Positions 17,169 through 26,636 are shown, counted from the first letter of the stretch. The stretch: 64,000 nucleotides of DNA from SAR116 cluster bacterium AG-447-A06 (GCA_003212345.1 QCPZ01000007.1:19446-83445), one strand, 5' to 3'. Translations and numbers: made by a program. The notes: generated by a model not told the origin, from the sequence alone.

Positions 17169-18452
17169 ATGAAAAAAAATACGCGGCAGTCAAAATCAAA
17201 ATTTTATGCCCCACTCGCTGTTCTTGTTTTTTGTCTCTCGATGATTGCTGTCAGCCGCGGCATGGGCGAAACCTATGGTGTTTTTCTCTTACCCATCAGC
17301 GAAACCTTTCAATGGAACCGAGCAAGTGTGACATCAGTATTTTCGATTTACATGGTATCATTTGGCCTTGGTTCATTCTTGTCAGGCATTGTGTTTGACC
17401 GGCTTGGCCCAAAATTCAATTACATCATTGGCCTCTTGATGCTGGCAAGTTGTTACGGCTTTGCGGGTCGATTGGAGTCTTTGCCAGCCTTTTGCCTAGT
17501 TGTTGGGGTGTGCGGGGGCGTTGGAAGCGCATTAGTCGGCATTGTGCCAACTCAAAGCTTAATTGCGCGTTGGTTCAAGCGGCGGCGAGCAGCGGCAATG
17601 TCAATCGCTTATTCCGGGCAGGGCCTCGGTGTCATGCTTTTGGCTCCGGCCGCTCAGATAGCGATTGATGCATATGGTTGGAAGGGGGCTTACGAGCTTG
17701 CGAGCTTGGGTTTTATCGGTTGTTTTACAATAATTTTACTAATGCCGTGGCGGCGCATTGCAAACGGGGCCATCACGCCTGCCGCCAGCCCATTGGCAAA
17801 AGATCGAGCCCTAAAGGACAAGGTTTTTGATCAAAACATCAAACCGGCCATCAAAGAATTATCACTGCGTGAGGCTATAAGGCGTCCGGAATTTTGGGGA
17901 TTTTTTACTATTTTTGGCGCAACTGCGATCGCAGTTTTTGGTATTTCACTTCAAACTGTTGCATATCTTATCGATCAAGGCTTCAAGCCGGTTTTTGCGG
18001 CATTTTCATTTGGCCTGATTGGGATGCTGACTATTGCGGGCATTGCAATCACTGGCATTCTCGCAGATCGGTTTCCAAGGCATATTATTGCCACTTGCAG
18101 TTACGGCCTTACAGTGCTCGGTGTCATCGCTTTAGCTTGCTTGCAGGTCCACCAAAGCGAGATTCTTTTGGCAATTTTCATTGTTTGTTTTGGGCTTTCG
18201 GCTGGAGCTCGCGGCCCCATAATCACCACTCAAATGGCTGAGCTTTTTGCAGGACGCGGGTTAGCCTCTATTTTTGGAGCTACTGGTGTTGGGAATGGAT
18301 GCGGTGCCGCAATTGGTGCTTTTTTGGCCGGGCTTAGCTACGACATTACGGGAGGTTACTCTTTTGGGTTTTTTGTCAGCTTGATATTCCTTTGCATCGG
18401 AATGTCAATGTTTTGGGTGATTCCAGGCATCAAGAACAACAGAATTAAATAA
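17169..18452 (+). CDS. MFS transporter, monocarboxylate/oxalate-formate-like
   Basis: Inner-membrane carrier of about 427 residues with twelve predicted helices. RGMGETYGVFLLPISETFQW in the first periplasmic loop and the cytoplasmic motif between helices 2 and 3 (GIVFDRLGPK) fit the MCT/OFA branch, which takes up small organic acids. The first ATG of the longer frame is 17130, but ATG 17169 (MKKNTRQSKSK) puts basic residues directly before helix 1. It is the first gene of a one-direction block with two CoA-transferases, so it probably imports the acid that they activate. Confidence 0.86.
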   Translation: MKKNTRQSKSKFYAPLAVLVFCLSMIAVSRGMGETYGVFLLPISETFQWNRASVTSVFSIYMVSFGLGSFLSGIVFDRLGPKFNYIIGLLMLASCYGFAGRLESLPAFCLVVGVCGGVGSALVGIVPTQSLIARWFKRRRAAAMSIAYSGQGLGVMLLAPAAQIAIDAYGWKGAYELASLGFIGCFTIILLMPWRRIANGAITPAASPLAKDRALKDKVFDQNIKPAIKELSLREAIRRPEFWGFFTIFGATAIAVFGISLQTVAYLIDQGFKPVFAAFSFGLIGMLTIAGIAITGILADRFPRHIIATCSYGLTVLGVIALACLQVHQSEILLAIFIVCFGLSAGARGPIITTQMAELFAGRGLASIFGATGVGNGCGAAIGAFLAGLSYDITGGYSFGFFVSLIFLCIGMSMFWVIPGIKNNRIK

Positions 18453-18514
18453 TTTTTGTAATTTTCATAAATATCTGATTGGGTTTTCAAAGAGACAGTA
18501 AAATAGGAAACAAA

Positions 18515-19732
18515 ATGGCTGATGACCCCAATAATGAAAAGGCACTTCACGGAATAAAGGTGCTTGATTTAACCAGATTTCTATCAGGCCCACAAACGAC
18601 CCTTTTTTTGGCTGCACTGGGTGCAGAAGTTGTTAAAATTGATGATCCCAAACTGGGTGATCCTGTCGCAAATTCACCACCATTTTTTGGCAAGAATGGT
18701 GTATCAATGTCACAAAATTCAGCGACCGACGTGGGCATCGCGTACTTAAAGCGAGCCAGATCAAAAAAATCCATTGAATTAGACCTAAAGAATGCCCAAG
18801 ACCTCGATCTATTCAAAAAATTAGTCAAAAAGGCAGATATTATTGTGGAGAATTTTAGATTTGGAGTTACGCAACGGCTCGGTATTGATTACGAGCATTT
18901 GAAATCAATTAATCCAACTATAATTTATTGCTCAATCACTGGTTACGGAACTACAGGCCCCGCTGCAAACAAAAAAGCTTTTGACGCAACTGTCCAAGCA
19001 GCAGCCGGATTAATGAGCGTGACTGGCGACCCCGAGGGCCCTTCAATGAAAATTGGCTCATCAATGGGCGACACGATTGCAGGCACATTCGCTTTTTCTG
19101 CTATTTTAGCGAGTTTGCTGCGGCGCGCAAAGACTGGCGTTGGCGAATTCATAGATGTTTCAATGACAGATTGCTTGATAGCTTTGCTTTATGATGAGCC
19201 TTGGGATTGTTATGACACATTGGGGCTAAGCAAAAGACAAGGGAATCGTATAATGCGATTTTCACCCTTCAATTGCTATCGAGCAAAGGACGGTGAGGTC
19301 GTCCTGGGTGCTGCTTCAGAAAAAGAATGGGATGATATCCTTGAAATGATTGATCAGGAGGACATCAAATATCTCAGCAAGCTCTCGAGTGTCAGCGACC
19401 GTATTCAAAACAACCAAGAAGTTGATGCTTTGATGAGTGCTTGGACATCTAAGCATAGTGTCAGAGAAATAGTGGATTTATGTGATGCCTATGGAGTTTC
19501 GTGCAGTCCAGTTAATGACGCTTCAAAAATATTGGATTGGGAACAGGTTGTGTCACGAAACATTCTTACTCCGGTAAAACACTCTCATTTTTCAAGCAAG
19601 AGCGGGCCGTTGGCAGCAAACTTTCCAGTCAAATTTTCAAGTTCTGACGTATCGTTAAAGAAACCAGCACCGAAGCCAAACCAACACTTTGAGGAAATTA
19701 TGAAAACGTGGCTCGGTGGTGAAATCAACTAA
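18515..19732 (+). CDS. Family III CoA-transferase (first of two in the 17-22 kb module)
   Basis: 405 residues. GIKVLDLTRFLSGPQT, VENFRFGVTQRLGIDYEHLK and IYCSITGYGTTGP are family motifs, and D186 in SSMGDTIAG is the expected catalytic aspartate. The start is ATG 18515 after ATAGGAAAC. It lies 62 bases after the MFS stop. Lysine is frequent and codons are more AT-rich than in the housekeeping genes around, as in its four neighbours. The acid substrate is unknown. Confidence 0.88.
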   Translation: MADDPNNEKALHGIKVLDLTRFLSGPQTTLFLAALGAEVVKIDDPKLGDPVANSPPFFGKNGVSMSQNSATDVGIAYLKRARSKKSIELDLKNAQDLDLFKKLVKKADIIVENFRFGVTQRLGIDYEHLKSINPTIIYCSITGYGTTGPAANKKAFDATVQAAAGLMSVTGDPEGPSMKIGSSMGDTIAGTFAFSAILASLLRRAKTGVGEFIDVSMTDCLIALLYDEPWDCYDTLGLSKRQGNRIMRFSPFNCYRAKDGEVVLGAASEKEWDDILEMIDQEDIKYLSKLSSVSDRIQNNQEVDALMSAWTSKHSVREIVDLCDAYGVSCSPVNDASKILDWEQVVSRNILTPVKHSHFSSKSGPLAANFPVKFSSSDVSLKKPAPKPNQHFEEIMKTWLGGEIN

Positions 19733-19769
19733 GGTTTAATTAAACTTAAAAAAATGAAAGGGGAGCATC

Positions 19770-20381
19770 ATGACTCAAAAACCGATAGTCAAGATGTATT
19801 CAGACTTCAAGAGCCCATATGCATATATCGCTTTTAAACCTGGAATGGAACTCACCAACAAATACAATGTTGACATTAAATGGCGACCATTTCAGTTACG
19901 CCTCAAAGGCAAAGGGCAAAGAAGCATTTATTCTGAATGGAAAGTAAAATATTCTTACATGGATGCAAGGCGTCATGCGAACCGGCTTTACGATAAACAA
20001 ATGCTTAGAGGCCCGCTCAAAGTTTTTGACACCACCCCCGCTCTGATTGGGAGTCTATTTGCCGAAAAGAAGAACCTGCTGCATAGCTATTGTACGAACG
20101 TTTTCGAGTCATTTTTCAAACGTGAGTTTGCCGCGGATGACTGTAATGAGGTGGCAGAATTATTGGAGACGCTTGGTTTGTCAAAGGATGAGTATCTTGA
20201 CTTTTTGTCAAACGAAGGCAAGACACTTTTTGAACGTTGTCTTGAAGAAGCATCCGAGGATCAGATTTTTGGAGTTCCGATATTTATGTTCAATGGAGAA
20301 CAGTTCTGGGGAGCCGATAGGATTTGGTTGCTTGAAGAGAGATTAACTGAGGCGGGCCTTACCAAAAGTAGTGAAAAATGA
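19770..20381 (+). CDS. DsbA-fold protein of the HCCA isomerase/kappa GST family
   Basis: 203 residues with a thioredoxin-like fold holding a helical insert. YSDFKSPYAYIAF near the N-terminus is the glutathione-site motif of 2-hydroxychromene-2-carboxylate isomerases (Ser in place of the DsbA CxxC). FGVPIFMFNGEQFWGADR at the C-terminal end is the cis-proline and product-site stretch. Family members use glutathione for cis-trans or ring isomerisation in aromatic breakdown. It starts at ATG 19770 behind AAGGGGAGC and overlaps the following GST gene by ATGA. The real substrate is not evident. Confidence 0.85.
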   Translation: MTQKPIVKMYSDFKSPYAYIAFKPGMELTNKYNVDIKWRPFQLRLKGKGQRSIYSEWKVKYSYMDARRHANRLYDKQMLRGPLKVFDTTPALIGSLFAEKKNLLHSYCTNVFESFFKREFAADDCNEVAELLETLGLSKDEYLDFLSNEGKTLFERCLEEASEDQIFGVPIFMFNGEQFWGADRIWLLEERLTEAGLTKSSEK

Positions 20382-21079
20382 GTCGTACTAAAACAACTCT
20401 GTTTTTTTGGCCAACGCCAAACTGTTACAAAGTCAGCATCCTATTAGAAGAACTCGAGCTGGAGTATGAAGTCCACCCTATTCACATCGGAAAAGGTGAA
20501 CAGTTTGATCATGAGTTCCTAGAAATTAGTCCACACGGCAAAGTTCCTGCTCTTAAGGAAGATACTGCTAATGGGAAAACACAAACAATATTCGAGTCTG
20601 GAGCTATTATGCTGTATTTAGCAGAAAAACATAACCAGTTACTTGGTGGCAAAAAAACAAACAAGCTGTCAGTAATTCAATGGCTAATGTTTCAGATGGC
20701 GAATATTGGCCCTATGCTTGGTCAGGCACATCATTTTAGGCATTATGCTAATGAGAATATTCAGTATGCAATCAATCGATATACGAATGAAGCTTCAAAA
20801 ATATACGCTGTGCTCGATGCGCAGCTTGGAAAATCACAGTATATTGCGGGGGAGGATTACAGTATCGCTGATATTGCAATTTACCCTTGGTTAAGACCAC
20901 AAAAAATGCAAGGTCAAAACATATCCCATCACCCCAATATTCAGCGATGGTATAATACAATGCGGGCACGACCCGCAATAAAGCGCGGACTTTTGGTGAT
21001 GCATGACAAAGTTAGCAACATTAGAAAGAAACCAGTCGGTGATGCATGGAAAACTTTATTTGACCGTCAGTCAAACTAA
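20378..21079 (+). CDS. Glutathione S-transferase family protein
   Basis: 233 residues. The N-terminal thioredoxin-like half has FFWPTPNCYKVSILLEELEL, with Asn or Cys near residues 13-14 as possible glutathione contact, then SPHGKVPAL and the glutathione-binding ESGAIMLYLAEK. The C-terminal helical half contains ADIAIYPWLR, the N-capping box of GSTs. The pattern is like the YfcG/Ure2-type (Nu) class. Start and previous stop overlap (ATGA), so translation is coupled to the HCCA-isomerase-like gene. Two glutathione-dependent enzymes in one operon suggest a glutathione adduct in the pathway. Confidence 0.88.
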   Translation: MSRTKTTLFFWPTPNCYKVSILLEELELEYEVHPIHIGKGEQFDHEFLEISPHGKVPALKEDTANGKTQTIFESGAIMLYLAEKHNQLLGGKKTNKLSVIQWLMFQMANIGPMLGQAHHFRHYANENIQYAINRYTNEASKIYAVLDAQLGKSQYIAGEDYSIADIAIYPWLRPQKMQGQNISHHPNIQRWYNTMRARPAIKRGLLVMHDKVSNIRKKPVGDAWKTLFDRQSN

Positions 21080-21107
21080 CCAACCCTAAAAAAGAAATGA
21101 CCATGTC

Positions 21108-22361
21108 ATGACAAAAATGCTTTCCAAATACCGTGTACTCGATATCACTCAGTTTGTTGCTGGGCCAACGTCATCCCGAATAATGGCTGAGCTCGGCGCT
21201 GATGTAATCAAGGTTGAACTGTTTCCGACTGGTGATCATGCGCGACGATCCGGCCTTCAAGCCAAGAACAACAACCTTAAACAATGCACTCAAAGCACTT
21301 ATTTTGCACAGCACAATCACTCAAAGCGTAGCATTGCATTAAACTTAAAATCAGAAAAAGGGCAATCAATTATAAAACAACTAGTAGAGCAATCCGATGT
21401 GTTAATCGAAAATTTTGCACCAGGCGTTATTGGCCGCATGGGTCTGTCATATGACAAGGTAAAAGCAGTAAATCCAGAAATAATCATGTGTTCAATCTCT
21501 TTTGCTGGCCAACGGGGACCACTCTCAAAGGAGCCTGGATTCGATTACATGGCTGCCGCTTACGCCGGTATTACTGAGATGGTTGGGGAGAGTGATCGCC
21601 CTCCAAGCCAAGTGAGCATGGCAGTTGGAGACAGTGCCACTGGAATATCCGCCGCAATGGCTGTAATGGCCGCCTTGTTACACCGTGAACATACAGGCAA
21701 AGGTCAATACATAGACTGCTCACTCTTAGATACTTACCTTCAGATGCATGAGGATTATATTCCGCGAGTTGGCATCCGAGGTGAAGCCGCTTTGCCAAAG
21801 CGCTCGGGCTCGCAACATCCTAATGGCGGCCCAACAGGCATTTTTGACTGTGGCGACGGCACTTTCATACAAATGATGGTAATGCCATACCAATGGCCTA
21901 GACTTACAGAAGCAATTCAAATGCCCGAATTAATGAATGACCCAAGATTTGACTCGCCACGGCAACGCCGAGAAAACAAGTTTGATTTGCAAAACATAAT
22001 TGAAAAGTGGATGAAAAGCATTGGTTGCCGTGACAAGATTCTTGAAATCCTGAGGAAGACACGGGTGCCAGTTGCACCAGTATTGACGTTACAAGAGGCA
22101 ATTTCACATCCCCACGCGACTAAGCGAGGAGCAATACGTCATCTAGATGACCCATTTATTGGTATATTTCCAATACCGGGCCAGCCACCTCTTTTTTCCG
22201 ATTGGTCCTACAACAAGAGACTCAAGGCACCCCTATTGGGTGAGCATAATGAAGAGGTGCTCACAACTATTTGCGGAATGGAAAAAGAAGAAATATCAGA
22301 ACTTATCAAGGATGGTGTAATCGTCTCAGACCCAACACTCCGTAACTCTTCGCATGAATAA
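21108..22361 (+). CDS. Family III CoA-transferase (second in the module)
   Basis: 417 residues with YRVLDITQFVAGPTSSRIM, IENFAPGVIGRMGLSYDKV and D175 in MAVGDSATGI as the likely catalytic aspartate. The sequence is clearly different from the first CoA-transferase of the block (for example SISFAGQRGPLS against SITGYGTTGPA), so this is not a recent duplication. Last gene of the module, 28 bases after the GST. A convergent ThDP enzyme gene follows after 27 bases. Confidence 0.88.
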   Translation: MTKMLSKYRVLDITQFVAGPTSSRIMAELGADVIKVELFPTGDHARRSGLQAKNNNLKQCTQSTYFAQHNHSKRSIALNLKSEKGQSIIKQLVEQSDVLIENFAPGVIGRMGLSYDKVKAVNPEIIMCSISFAGQRGPLSKEPGFDYMAAAYAGITEMVGESDRPPSQVSMAVGDSATGISAAMAVMAALLHREHTGKGQYIDCSLLDTYLQMHEDYIPRVGIRGEAALPKRSGSQHPNGGPTGIFDCGDGTFIQMMVMPYQWPRLTEAIQMPELMNDPRFDSPRQRRENKFDLQNIIEKWMKSIGCRDKILEILRKTRVPVAPVLTLQEAISHPHATKRGAIRHLDDPFIGIFPIPGQPPLFSDWSYNKRLKAPLLGEHNEEVLTTICGMEKEEISELIKDGVIVSDPTLRNSSHE

Positions 22362-22388
22362 ATTTTGCCTATTATAGTACAAAAATAG

Positions 22389-24053
22389 TTATTTTTTTGC
22401 TTCTGTCAGACGACGCATTACTGGCGAAGCAATTTGATCGGAGATATGGAAATCCCACAATGCCGCTTTTTCACCAGAGACAAAGTCCTCAAAGGCTGCA
22501 TCTAACTCTTCAAGATTGGTAAAGCTAACGCCGTCAAGACCAAAGCCGCGTGCCACACTGGCGAGATCAGTTTGGCCAAAAGCCGCACCGGTTTCATCAT
22601 GCCCATCAACGCGTAGTTTATGAATTTCTGATCCATAGGCTGCGTCATTCATCACGATCATCAACAATTTGATTCCATGCCGTTTTATAGTTTCAAGCTC
22701 TTGTGCATGCATCAAAAAACCACCATCACCATCAATCAATACAACCTGTGTTTCAGGGCGGGCAGCTGCAACACCAATGGCATAGGATAACCCGTTTCCA
22801 ATTGCGCCAAATTCTCGAATGGTCAAAAACGCATCAGCCGAACGGCCAGTCATATGAGCCGAGTAATAAGAACAATGACCAGAAGAATTCACCATAAACC
22901 AGTCTTTGGGCAATTTTTGATCCAGCGCCTTGATCATCTGGCGCGGGTCAATCACATCAGGCGCTACCTGAAATGGCAGTGCATCCGGATATTCGGCAGC
23001 TTGCTGCTGTGCTGCCAATTCATCGCGCCATTCATGGCTACCTGAAGAGCAGCCCTTGATATCACCAAGAGCGTTCAAAATTGCATCAACACCAATTTTG
23101 GCATCCGCGCAAAGATGATGATGTGCTGCCACACGGCCTTGCTGATAAATGATAGGGTGCGTGTCAATATGCAGAATCTTAGCATTAGGATATAACCGGC
23201 CCGCGTCGGCAGAATGTGATGCGAGGCTCGTGCCGACAGCAATCACCAGGTCAGACTCCAGGCAAGCCTCGCGCGCCGTATCAGAGGCAAAACCACCAAC
23301 TACATTCAAGGAATGGATTGAGCGATGAAAAAGACCACGGGCTGGTAAACTCGTTAAAAGCACCGCGCCAATTTTATCGGCAAGGCGTATACAGGACGGG
23401 CCCGCATCGGCCAGCACGGCGCCTCGCCCTCCAATCAACACTGGCCTTTTTGCCTGCGCTACCACCGCCGTTACAGTATCCACAACTCCCGGATCAGGAA
23501 ATACCTTGCCGACAGATGGAACGAAATCAGACGCCGCTTCAATGGTAAAGTTAAGATTACCCCAATCACTTTCCTGTAGATCAAAAGGCATCCCAATCAC
23601 AACTGGAGTCCCACTCATTTGGGTGCGGGAAAACGCATCCTGAATCTGACGGGTGACCCGAGGCTTATGTAAAATCCTTACGTACTCGGCGCCACAAGCC
23701 GTTACAAACGGTGCTTGGTCAATTTCTTGATTATACCATGAAGCCCGCAATGGTGATTCCCCGACAAATAGCACGAGCGGGATCCGTGCTCGTACGGCTG
23801 CGGAAAGGCCCGTCATTACTTGTGTTAGCCCAGGCCCGCATGTGACCGTGGCGAGGCCGGGCTGGCCTGTTACCCGTGCATAGGCCATAGCCATCGAGAC
23901 GGCACAATGCTCATGCCGCGCATAGGTAAAAGACACGCCAAGATGGGCAAGCGCGCCAGCAAAGTGCATATTGCCATCGCCAAGCAGAGCAAAACAATGA
24001 CCAACTCCCTGCGCCTTAATGGCTTTTGCCACAACATCATATGTTTTCATCAT
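22389..24053 (-). CDS. Thiamine-diphosphate-dependent enzyme, acetolactate synthase-like
   Basis: 554 residues in the three-domain layout of the ThDP enzymes: N-terminal Pyr domain with the activating Glu in YARHEHCAVSMAMAYA, a central Rossmann-like domain, and a C-terminal PP domain with the GDGGFLMHAQELETIKRH motif ending in MNDAAYGSE. The family includes acetolactate synthase, benzoylformate decarboxylase and several oxo-acid decarboxylases; no ilvN-type small subunit is adjacent. Divergent from a class III aminotransferase with a shared regulatory region, so an aminotransferase-then-decarboxylase route is possible. Substrate unknown. It begins with two adjacent ATGs. Confidence 0.88.
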   Translation of the reverse strand: MMKTYDVVAKAIKAQGVGHCFALLGDGNMHFAGALAHLGVSFTYARHEHCAVSMAMAYARVTGQPGLATVTCGPGLTQVMTGLSAAVRARIPLVLFVGESPLRASWYNQEIDQAPFVTACGAEYVRILHKPRVTRQIQDAFSRTQMSGTPVVIGMPFDLQESDWGNLNFTIEAASDFVPSVGKVFPDPGVVDTVTAVVAQAKRPVLIGGRGAVLADAGPSCIRLADKIGAVLLTSLPARGLFHRSIHSLNVVGGFASDTAREACLESDLVIAVGTSLASHSADAGRLYPNAKILHIDTHPIIYQQGRVAAHHHLCADAKIGVDAILNALGDIKGCSSGSHEWRDELAAQQQAAEYPDALPFQVAPDVIDPRQMIKALDQKLPKDWFMVNSSGHCSYYSAHMTGRSADAFLTIREFGAIGNGLSYAIGVAAARPETQVVLIDGDGGFLMHAQELETIKRHGIKLLMIVMNDAAYGSEIHKLRVDGHDETGAAFGQTDLASVARGFGLDGVSFTNLEELDAAFEDFVSGEKAALWDFHISDQIASPVMRRLTEAKK

Positions 24054-24214
24054 CTATCACCACAAGAATTCAAAGACAATTTCCCAACGCCTGCTGCCTC
24101 CAAAAAGATGGGTTATTTTAAGTATTTCAATCCACTAGATAAGAATGCGGAGAAGACAACTTGTCAAATCAAAATCAATCACTCAAATATAGTCTCTAAG
24201 CATCAGGTTTTCTA

Positions 24215-24263
24215 ATCAATAGATTTCTTATTGATCTCTGACAATCTGCAGTTCACGATTGTC
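24215..24263. promoter_or_regulatory. Two successive inverted repeats between the ThDP enzyme and aminotransferase genes
   Basis: Repeat one has arms ATCAATA (24215-24221) and TATTGAT (24229-24235) with a seven-base spacer. Repeat two has arms GACAATC (24240-24246) and GATTGTC (24257-24263) with a ten-base spacer. They are four bases apart and end 32 bases before the aminotransferase ATG. The paired arrangement in a divergent promoter fits operator sites, but they could be stems in the mRNA leader of the aminotransferase. Confidence 0.4.
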
Positions 24264-24295
24264 TTTAACTTGCTTTTTACCAATCAGTTGCTCTG

Positions 24296-25690
24296 ATGGG
24301 CACCAGAACCATGACAGATAAAGTAATAAAACTTGATAAGAAGACATCCAAGCTAGAGAGCCATTGTTTCCCCCGTCACACCAAGGTAGTTCCGCCAGTG
24401 GCTGTCGAAGGCAGTGGTTGTTATCTGATAGATGCTGACGGTAAACAATATTTTGACGGATCAAGTGGGGCTGCCGTATCTTGCCTTGGTCATGGAGATG
24501 CCGATGTCGCGGCGGCTATGAAAGAGCAGATTGACAAGCTGTCATTCGCTCATACGGGCTTTTTCACATCAGAACCTGCCGAAGCTTTGGCCGACCTTCT
24601 AATTGCCAATGCACCGTTGGGCATTGATCGAGTTTATTTTGTATCAGGCGGGTCGGAGGCAGTTGAGGCAGCATTAAAGCTGGCGCGGCAATATTTTGTT
24701 GAAATTGGCGAGAGTAAAAGAACCCACATTATTGGCCGCAAACAAAGCTATCATGGCAATACCCTTGGGGCGCTGGCCGCTGGCGGCAATGCATGGCGAC
24801 GCGAACAATTCGCCCCTTTGCTGTTTAGTGCCAGCCATATTGACACTTGTTATGCCTATCGCGGCAAGGCTGATAATGAGAGCTATTTCGACTATGGCCA
24901 GCGCATGGCCAATGAATTGGAGGGAGAAGTTCTACGGCTAGGGCCAGACAAAGTTATGGCCTTTCTGGCAGAACCAGTAATAGGGGCAACGCTTGGTGCG
25001 GTCGCTGCCGAAGATGGCTACTTCACTCGCATCCGTGAAATCTGTGATCAGTATGGTGTGCTTTTAATACTAGATGAGGTGATGTGCGGCATGGGTCGAA
25101 CTGGGTCTTTGTTTGCTTGTAATCACGATCCAGTACGACCCGATATTATTACTATTGCCAAGGGGCTAGGCGCCGGTTATCAACCGATTGGGGCGACGCT
25201 CTGTAGCAAAAATATTTTTGATGCTATCGAAGCGGGGAGCGGCTTTTTTCAGCATGGCCACACCTATCTTGCACATCCTGTTGCCTGCGCAGCATCGTTT
25301 GCGGTGCTGACCAAAATCATTAACCAGAATTTGCCTGCCCGTTCCAGAAAAATGGGCGATATGCTAAAAGATGCTTTGCGGCAAAAATTTGGCCAACACC
25401 CATTTATTGGTGACATCCGAGGTCGCGGTCTTTTCATCGGCATCGAATTTGTGGCGGACCGCGAGCAGAAAACGCCATTCGATCCCTCCAATGGAATTAA
25501 TCGCAGGGTCAAGGCAGCCACTTTTGATGCTGGTTTGTTGTGCTACCCAATGGGCGGGACAATCGATGGCAAGAAAGGTGATCATCTATTGCTAGCACCG
25601 CCATTGATCATGGAAGCTGGGCATATCGAGGAAATCACCAATAAGCTGGAAATTGGTTTCCAAAAAGTGTTCGACTCTACAGAGCCCTAA
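24296..25690 (+). CDS. Class III (omega) aminotransferase, PLP-dependent
   Basis: 464 residues. Motifs: YFVSGGSEAVEAALKLAR for cofactor phosphate, LILDEVMCGMGRTGS with the Asp that holds the PLP nitrogen, and Lys289 in TIAKGLGAGYQ as the Schiff base. Class III members move an amino group from an omega- or beta-amino compound (beta-alanine, taurine, diamines, others) to a 2-oxo acid. Specificity cannot be read here. An ATG at 24311 is an alternative start; neither has a strong ribosome site. The stop overlaps the convergent hydrolase gene by 14 bases. Confidence 0.9.
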   Translation: MGTRTMTDKVIKLDKKTSKLESHCFPRHTKVVPPVAVEGSGCYLIDADGKQYFDGSSGAAVSCLGHGDADVAAAMKEQIDKLSFAHTGFFTSEPAEALADLLIANAPLGIDRVYFVSGGSEAVEAALKLARQYFVEIGESKRTHIIGRKQSYHGNTLGALAAGGNAWRREQFAPLLFSASHIDTCYAYRGKADNESYFDYGQRMANELEGEVLRLGPDKVMAFLAEPVIGATLGAVAAEDGYFTRIREICDQYGVLLILDEVMCGMGRTGSLFACNHDPVRPDIITIAKGLGAGYQPIGATLCSKNIFDAIEAGSGFFQHGHTYLAHPVACAASFAVLTKIINQNLPARSRKMGDMLKDALRQKFGQHPFIGDIRGRGLFIGIEFVADREQKTPFDPSNGINRRVKAATFDAGLLCYPMGGTIDGKKGDHLLLAPPLIMEAGHIEEITNKLEIGFQKVFDSTEP

Positions 25691-26636
25691 TCCAAGCCAG
25701 CATCTCGTCAACGGCAATTTGGGTTTGAGCGGGTGAGACGATATCACCAGCGATTATATGCGCATAAATATCGTCCGATGCCTGCAAATCCACCATTACG
25801 GTCTTATTCGGTCCGCCCCATTTTTTGGCAAATTCCGCAATTTTTTCAGCCACCACCACTTGATCTTTTGGGCTGTAGTAAAATAGAGCTGGCACATCCA
25901 CCTCAGCAAAATCCAAATCATCAACAGCTTTTACTAGCGCTGCCATTGGCATTAGTGCAATCGTTGGATAATCAGTTGTCCAATAGCGGGCGTGAAGATC
26001 GTTCCGTGGAACGGTTTGCTGCCAGTCACCAATTACAAGCGGCACCCAATGTCGCGCAAATGGCCATGTCAAAAGCGTTGCTGCCCTGTTGTTAATAGCG
26101 AAATTTGGTGAAATGAAAATAAACCCAGCAATATTTTTTATCGCGGCTTTGTCTTTCGCTAACGCTGCCGTCAATGTGCCACCAGTAGACGTTCCCATAA
26201 CAATCAGTCTCTGGCCGATTGCAGTTCCAACTTTCATTGCTTCACTAACATCACGCATCCAGTGATCTATGCTGGCCTCAGCCAACGCATCTGCACTGCG
26301 GCCATGGCCGGTTAACCGCGCCAGATATAAATTAGCCCCAAGAGCTTTTGCCACCCTATCAGGAACCGGGCGAATTTCTTGAGATGTTGCCGTGAATCCA
26401 TGAAGATAGACAATCGACAATGGTGTTCTAATGCCTGGCTCTTTTGCCCAAATAACCTGTTTCTGAACACCCACAACGACGTCATCAAACTGCTGTTCCC
26501 GTGTAGCAAGGTAGGCATCAACATCACTACCAACTCGAATCTGGTCAGGGTCAATAGTAAGATCAACGGGCTCACGCGGCGCAAATAACCACACCAACGC
26601 CAACAGCCCAACAAAGCCCAGCAGATAAAATCTCAC
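25677..26636 (-). CDS. Alpha/beta hydrolase, membrane-anchored or exported
   Basis: 319 residues. Residues 4-20 (YLLGFVGLLALVWLFAP) are a hydrophobic signal or anchor. The hydrolase domain starts with VYLHGFTATSQEIRP, has the nucleophile Ser150 in GTSTGGT, the Asp in YYSPKDQVV and a His in IYAHIIAG near the end. This is a complete Ser-Asp-His triad, suited to an esterase or lipase-like role facing the periplasm. The substrate is unknown. It overlaps the aminotransferase gene tail to tail. Confidence 0.83.
   Translation of the reverse strand: MRFYLLGFVGLLALVWLFAPREPVDLTIDPDQIRVGSDVDAYLATREQQFDDVVVGVQKQVIWAKEPGIRTPLSIVYLHGFTATSQEIRPVPDRVAKALGANLYLARLTGHGRSADALAEASIDHWMRDVSEAMKVGTAIGQRLIVMGTSTGGTLTAALAKDKAAIKNIAGFIFISPNFAINNRAATLLTWPFARHWVPLVIGDWQQTVPRNDLHARYWTTDYPTIALMPMAALVKAVDDLDFAEVDVPALFYYSPKDQVVVAEKIAEFAKKWGGPNKTVMVDLQASDDIYAHIIAGDIVSPAQTQIAVDEMLAWIRAL

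Noticed and set aside
22389..24053. Naming this gene ilvB or xsc
   Set aside because: There is no small-subunit gene beside it, and the opening and length do not match sulfoacetaldehyde acetyltransferase.
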